From NCBI GenBank assembly GCA_003647385.1, contig QMMT01000093.1, positions 1 through 7,365 of the forward strand: a stretch of DNA of 7,365 nucleotides, in the 5' to 3' direction. Below the pieces are notes generated by a model. That model ran no database searches. It was not told where the DNA came from and saw only the letters and a program-made list of their open reading frames with translations. The number at the start of each line of letters is the position of its first letter. Position 1 is the stretch's first letter. A program made the translations under genes and the position numbers. This stretch comes from Deltaproteobacteria bacterium (GTDB lineage Bacteria; Desulfobacterota; Desulfobacteria; Desulfobacterales; Desulfobacteraceae). This document shows, one piece after another, positions 5,934 to 7,365 of this stretch.

Positions 5934-6698
5934 ATGGATATATCTTCGATCATCGGTGTTGTCTCGGGTATGGGAGCTGTCCTTGGAACCATACTGCTTG
6001 GCGGCAGTATCATGATGTTTGTCAACATCCCTTCAGTTTTTGTTGTAGTGGGGGGTACCCTGGCAGCCTCTATGATCGCTTACCCTCTCGGGGACTTTTT
6101 AAGTATTTTTAAAACATCCATGAAAATCTTTATATTCAAAATTCAGCCGGCTGAAGAGATTATTGCCAACCTGGTTGAAACATCGAATAAAGCAAGAAAA
6201 GGCGGCCTTCTTTCCATTGAAGGTGATATCCAGACGACTAGCGACCCCTATCTTGCCCAGGCCCTTCAGATGACGGTTGACGGGGTTAAGACGGCAGATA
6301 TTGCAGCAATTATGCAAAAAAAAATGGCTTTGACCAAAAAAAAACTGGATATAGGTGCGGATATTTTATCCAGCATGGGAGCCTATGCCCCGGCGTTTGG
6401 AATGATCGGTACATTGATCGGGCTTGTGCAGATGCTGGCAGGTTTGGATGACCCTTCCTCCATCGGGCCTAAAATGGCTGTGGCAATGATCACTACATTC
6501 TACGGGGCTGTTATGGCCAATCTTTTTTTCATCCCTATGTCTGATAAACTGACCGGGCGAAATGAAGAAGAGATTACCAATATGAATATTATTTTTGAAG
6601 GAATTATTTCCATAAGAGAGGGTGAACATCCCAAACTGATGGAAGATAAGCTCAATATTTATTTGAGCGATAAAAAAGAGAGCAAAGAAAAAAAGTAA
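5934..6698 (+). CDS. motA: Flagellar motor stator protein MotA (PomA-like)
   Basis: A 254-residue inner-membrane stator subunit; with MotB it forms the ion channel that turns the flagellum. Four membrane segments are visible (about 5-27, 33-52, 147-170, 181-202), with a large cytoplasmic loop between the second and third. The loop carries Arg88 and Glu96, spaced like the E. coli MotA Arg90/Glu98 pair that contacts FliG. Prolines 153 (YAPAFGMIGT) and 201 (FFIPMSDKL) fit the conserved MotA prolines. The fourth segment, with Thr187-Thr188 and FYGAVMANLFF, resembles the sodium-type PomA. The C-terminus is short and lysine-rich. AGGA (5921-5924), inside the end of the preceding gene, is the likely ribosome site, 9 nt before the ATG. 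ExbB/TolQ is less likely given the loop and the motB partner. Confidence 0.93.
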   Translation: MDISSIIGVVSGMGAVLGTILLGGSIMMFVNIPSVFVVVGGTLAASMIAYPLGDFLSIFKTSMKIFIFKIQPAEEIIANLVETSNKARKGGLLSIEGDIQTTSDPYLAQALQMTVDGVKTADIAAIMQKKMALTKKKLDIGADILSSMGAYAPAFGMIGTLIGLVQMLAGLDDPSSIGPKMAVAMITTFYGAVMANLFFIPMSDKLTGRNEEEITNMNIIFEGIISIREGEHPKLMEDKLNIYLSDKKESKEKK

Positions 6699-6716
6699 TT
6701 AAAAAGAGAATGAAAA

Positions 6717-7365
6717 ATGGCTGATGATGTTGCTTCCGCAGAAGCAGAAGAAGAGATGGTCCTGGCAGCGCCGCCAGGAGAGGAAAAAAAAGAAGAGGCG
6801 GCTGGTGCACCGGCATGGATGGCAACGTTTGCCGATCTGGTGACACTTTTAATGTGCTTTTTTGTCCTTCTTTTTGCCATGAGTACCACTCAGCAGGAGA
6901 CTTACAAAGAACTTGTACAATCGTTAAGAAGTGCACTGGGCGCACAGGCAGTACCCGAATCAGGCACAAGAGAAGGTCTTACCATGCATGCGGTTCCGTC
7001 TGAGGAACCGTCTGAAAATCAGCTGGTTGATGAGCTGGGTGCAATGGTCGAAAAAGAGATGGAAGATATCGTCAGTGAGGTGAGAGAACTGGTTTTATTC
7101 AACAAACTGGGAGGAGAGGTCAGTGTAACTAAAACCGAAGATGGTGTTGTAATAACCATGTCTGATCTTTTATTGTTCGCACAGGGTGGGACAACGCTTT
7201 CTGAAAAAGGACGGGATATTTTAAAAAAAGTTGCCAGTGTTCTTTCCAAACTTGCATATCATGTTAAAATTAAAGGCCATACAGACAGTTCTCCTATTTC
7301 ATCATCCATGTTTCCTTCAAATTGGGAACTTTCAAGTGCCAGAGCGTCAACTGTTGTTCGTTTAC
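6717..7365 (+). CDS. motB: Flagellar motor stator protein MotB (PomB-like), 3' truncated by window
   Basis: The frame is open from the ATG at 6717 to the window end (216 codons visible, no stop). It has an acidic, alanine-rich cytoplasmic tail (1-32), then one membrane helix (about 34-56) beginning PAWMATFADLVTLLMCFF, where Asp40 is the ion-binding aspartate, then a periplasmic plug/linker (57-140), then the start of an OmpA-like peptidoglycan-binding domain with GHTD (187-190) and NWELSSARA (202-210). The FADL-x3-LMCFFVLL helix closely resembles PomB, which suggests sodium use. It starts 18 nt after motA; AGAGAA (6705-6710) is a weak ribosome site. The rest of the OmpA domain lies beyond the window. 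Confidence 0.93.
   Translation, partial: MADDVASAEAEEEMVLAAPPGEEKKEEAAGAPAWMATFADLVTLLMCFFVLLFAMSTTQQETYKELVQSLRSALGAQAVPESGTREGLTMHAVPSEEPSENQLVDELGAMVEKEMEDIVSEVRELVLFNKLGGEVSVTKTEDGVVITMSDLLLFAQGGTTLSEKGRDILKKVASVLSKLAYHVKIKGHTDSSPISSSMFPSNWELSSARASTVVRL
6991..7010 (+). repeat. 7-bp hairpin with overlapping 8-bp direct repeat inside motB
   Basis: CGGTTCC (6991-6997) pairs perfectly with GGAACCG (7004-7010) around a 6-nt loop. The loop region also starts the direct repeat CCGTCTGA (6996-7003 and 7008-7015), encoding PSE twice in the periplasmic linker. There is no T-run after it, so it is not an intrinsic terminator. Confidence 0.4.

Noticed and set aside
6652..6969. Reverse-strand frames across the motA-motB junction
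   Set aside because: They are antisense to clear MotA/MotB coding sequence with conserved motifs; the low-complexity Ser/Pro/Leu products are typical shadow translations.
1..7365. CRISPR array, tRNA, rRNA, insertion sequence or prophage signals
   Set aside because: No regularly spaced repeats, cloverleaf-like segments, transposase or integrase genes, or terminal repeats were seen; the content is ordinary chromosomal genes.

Overview
The window looks like chromosomal DNA from a flagellated, Gram-negative, probably anaerobic bacterium. The moderately AT-rich composition, the paralog style (a GspE-type ATPase, a LysM envelope protein, a REC/HD-GYP protein, a PomA/PomB-like stator pair) and the short intergenic gaps suggest a marine sulfate reducer of the Desulfobacterota (Desulfobacteraceae-like). 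This placement comes from protein character alone and is tentative. No mobile element, CRISPR array, tRNA or rRNA was seen.

Layout. (1) Positions 1-2807, rightward: a fold-type IV PLP aminotransferase with all D-amino-acid transaminase signature residues, then a GspE/PilB-family secretion ATPase whose start lies just after the transaminase stop, so the two are probably co-transcribed. (2) Positions 2859-3887, leftward: an exported LysM protein, convergent with the ATPase gene, with a C-terminal region that looks duplicated. (3) Positions 3888-4000: a compact divergent control region. It holds two overlapping face-to-face sigma70-like promoters built into a 13-bp perfect inverted repeat, followed by a 10-bp tandem repeat. 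(4) Positions 4001 to the window end, rightward: a small HD-domain phosphohydrolase, a REC/coiled-coil/degenerate HD-GYP protein, MotA, and MotB (cut by the window edge). Gaps of 30, 4 and 18 nt suggest one operon.

How it may fit together. The rightward operon ends in the flagellar stator genes, and the protein just before them is a two-component receiver fused to an HD-GYP domain that has lost most metal ligands. The simplest reading (inference) is a receiver-controlled, non-catalytic regulator or scaffold linked to stator function, not a c-di-GMP phosphodiesterase. The stator pair resembles the sodium-driven PomA/PomB type. The transaminase and the LysM protein both touch on peptidoglycan, but nothing in the sequence ties them to the motor.

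Most of the window is recognisable core biology. The parts most worth a second look are the symmetric divergent promoter, the dead-looking HD-GYP protein coupled to motAB, and the duplicated domain of the LysM protein.
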